A DNA stretch of 50,471 nt from Pseudomonadota bacterium (GTDB lineage: Bacteria > Pseudomonadota > Alphaproteobacteria > Rhizobiales > Hyphomicrobiaceae), in contig JAEZAW010000329.1 in assembly GCA_023430315.1 (NCBI GenBank), positions 1-50,471 of the forward strand, given 5' to 3'. The notes under the pieces were generated by a model. That model saw only the letters and a program-made list of their open reading frames with translations, had not been told where the DNA came from and made no database searches. Positions 50,028 through 50,471 of this stretch are shown piece by piece; within the stretch, counting starts at the first letter, position 1, and the number at the start of each line of letters is the position of its first letter. Both the position numbers and the translations under genes were made by a program.

Positions 50028-50115
50028 GAGATTGTGGAGGTGCACTGCAATATCGGACAACAGACGCACCGTGACTCACCCGGTCTTTGAGGTCACGGGA
50101 TAAGAGAGCTATTCA

Positions 50116-50471
50116 ATGTCAATGGTTTCTCCGCGCGATCTCGTGGCGATCGCGCGAACAGGTAACGCTGTCTCGAAATTCATTAAGGTCGTTCGCCCCA
50201 CAACGGGACGGTCGATCGCACAATCTCATTATGAAACGGCCTTTTCGATCAGCCGCAAAGCTGCCGTGGAGGCCGATCGGGCGCATCACGTTGCCCAAGG
50301 AAAGCATTTGTCCGGTGGCGGCTTCGGCTTCAATGAGCCAACGGACGAGTTCGGTATGACGCCCGTTGGCGGCCGGCGCAAGCGGGTCGTGGATGTGGTC
50401 GTTGCTGCCGCACTTACGTTCCTCCTGTCGCCTTTACTACTTTTGACGGCAATTGCCGTGAAGCTCTGTAT
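50116..50471 (+). CDS. Initiating sugar transferase, ExoY-like (3' truncated)
   Basis: The first 118 residues of a bacterial sugar transferase (polyprenyl-phosphate hexose-1-phosphate transferase), cut by the right window edge. After a soluble N-terminal region of about 80 residues, the family start GGRRKRVVDVVVAAALTFLL and SPLLLLTAIAVKL gives the membrane-associated helix that precedes the catalytic domain in ExoY and WbaP-type enzymes. These enzymes begin repeat-unit synthesis by moving a sugar phosphate to undecaprenyl phosphate. ATG 50116 is the likely start; GATAAGAGAG upstream is only a weak ribosome site. It lies behind a sigma-54-like promoter, so the committing step may be under regulated control. 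Confidence 0.85.
   Translation, partial: MSMVSPRDLVAIARTGNAVSKFIKVVRPTTGRSIAQSHYETAFSISRKAAVEADRAHHVAQGKHLSGGGFGFNEPTDEFGMTPVGGRRKRVVDVVVAAALTFLLSPLLLLTAIAVKLC

Larger units (their letters stand above)
49054..50115. other. Long divergent regulatory region
   Basis: About 1.06 kb without a credible gene between the OPX gene (minus) and the initiating sugar transferase (plus). It contains a sigma-54-like promoter at 50012-50027, an inverted repeat AAGCCC/GGGCTT at 49892-49912, another dyad CTCGGC/GCCGAG at 49949-49968 and CGGCG-CGTA-CGCCG near 49752-49765. Several short open frames occur but show no family resemblance. The stretch 49250-49440 is relatively rich in A and C. Confidence 0.55.

Overview
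The window looks like an accessory exopolysaccharide (EPS) or capsule locus from a GC-rich alphaproteobacterium, most likely of the Hyphomicrobiales (Rhizobiales). The evidence is the set of succinoglycan-type proteins (ExoA-like glycosyltransferase, ExoQ-like polymerase, ExoK-like GH16 glycanase, ExoF-like export protein, ExoY-like sugar transferase), the truncated LuxR-type response regulator at the left edge, and GC-rich codon use with many GTG and TTG starts. The species assignment is inference. I saw no rRNA, tRNA, CRISPR array, transposase or integrase.

Layout. 1-173: end of a LuxR-family regulator with a terminator. 358-7159: a GT4-type transferase facing a reverse-strand group (GT2 enzyme, GT2-GT4 fusion, Wzy-type polymerase, GH16 glycanase). 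7643-11715: a membrane protein, a Wzz-like co-polymerase without kinase domain, and GMC oxidoreductase 1. 12183-16850: ExoA-like GT, HAD-UbiA prenyltransferase fusion, GtrA and GT87-type protein; this resembles a polyprenyl-phosphate pentose module. 16894-20064: two reverse-strand polytopic membrane proteins. 20366-24951: acyl module A (FkbH, ACP, MBOAT, a 57-residue membrane protein, SGNH-like protein). 25145-31683: DPM1/GtrB-type GT2, GMC oxidoreductase 2 with a ferredoxin-like cysteine motif, an epimerase with a C-terminal extension, a second GtrA and another polytopic membrane protein. 31943-38468: acyl module B (small Tat-signal protein, GMC oxidoreductase 3, AMP-forming ligase and SDR on the plus strand; MBOAT, SGNH and ACP on the minus strand). 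38751-44602: sugar-nucleotide genes (SAF-domain oxidoreductase, RmlC, nucleotidyltransferase, PIG-L deacetylase) and two GT2s. 44636-50471: Wzx-type flippase, an unrecognised cysteine-rich protein with a duplicated domain, OPX export protein, a 1-kb spacer and the start of the initiating sugar transferase.

How the parts fit. The sugar transferase (50116) would prime a polyprenyl carrier, the many GTs would extend the repeat unit, the flippase (44636) would translocate it, and the ExoQ-like polymerase (2404), Wzz-like protein (8976) and OPX protein (47578) would polymerise and export it, with the GH16 enzyme trimming product. Lipid-linked monosaccharides (GT2/GtrA/UbiA plus several GT-C-like membrane proteins) and two ACP-MBOAT-SGNH acylation modules would decorate the polymer in the periplasm. 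Module A contains an FkbH homologue, the enzyme type that loads a C3 glyceryl unit on an ACP, so it may attach glycerate or a derivative.

The most interesting observations are the two ACP-dependent acylation modules, an apparent CTG start for one MBOAT gene, two overlooked small proteins (57 and 59 aa), the duplicated cysteine-rich protein coupled to the flippase, and four close matches to sigma-54 promoters, each in front of a plus-strand transcription unit.
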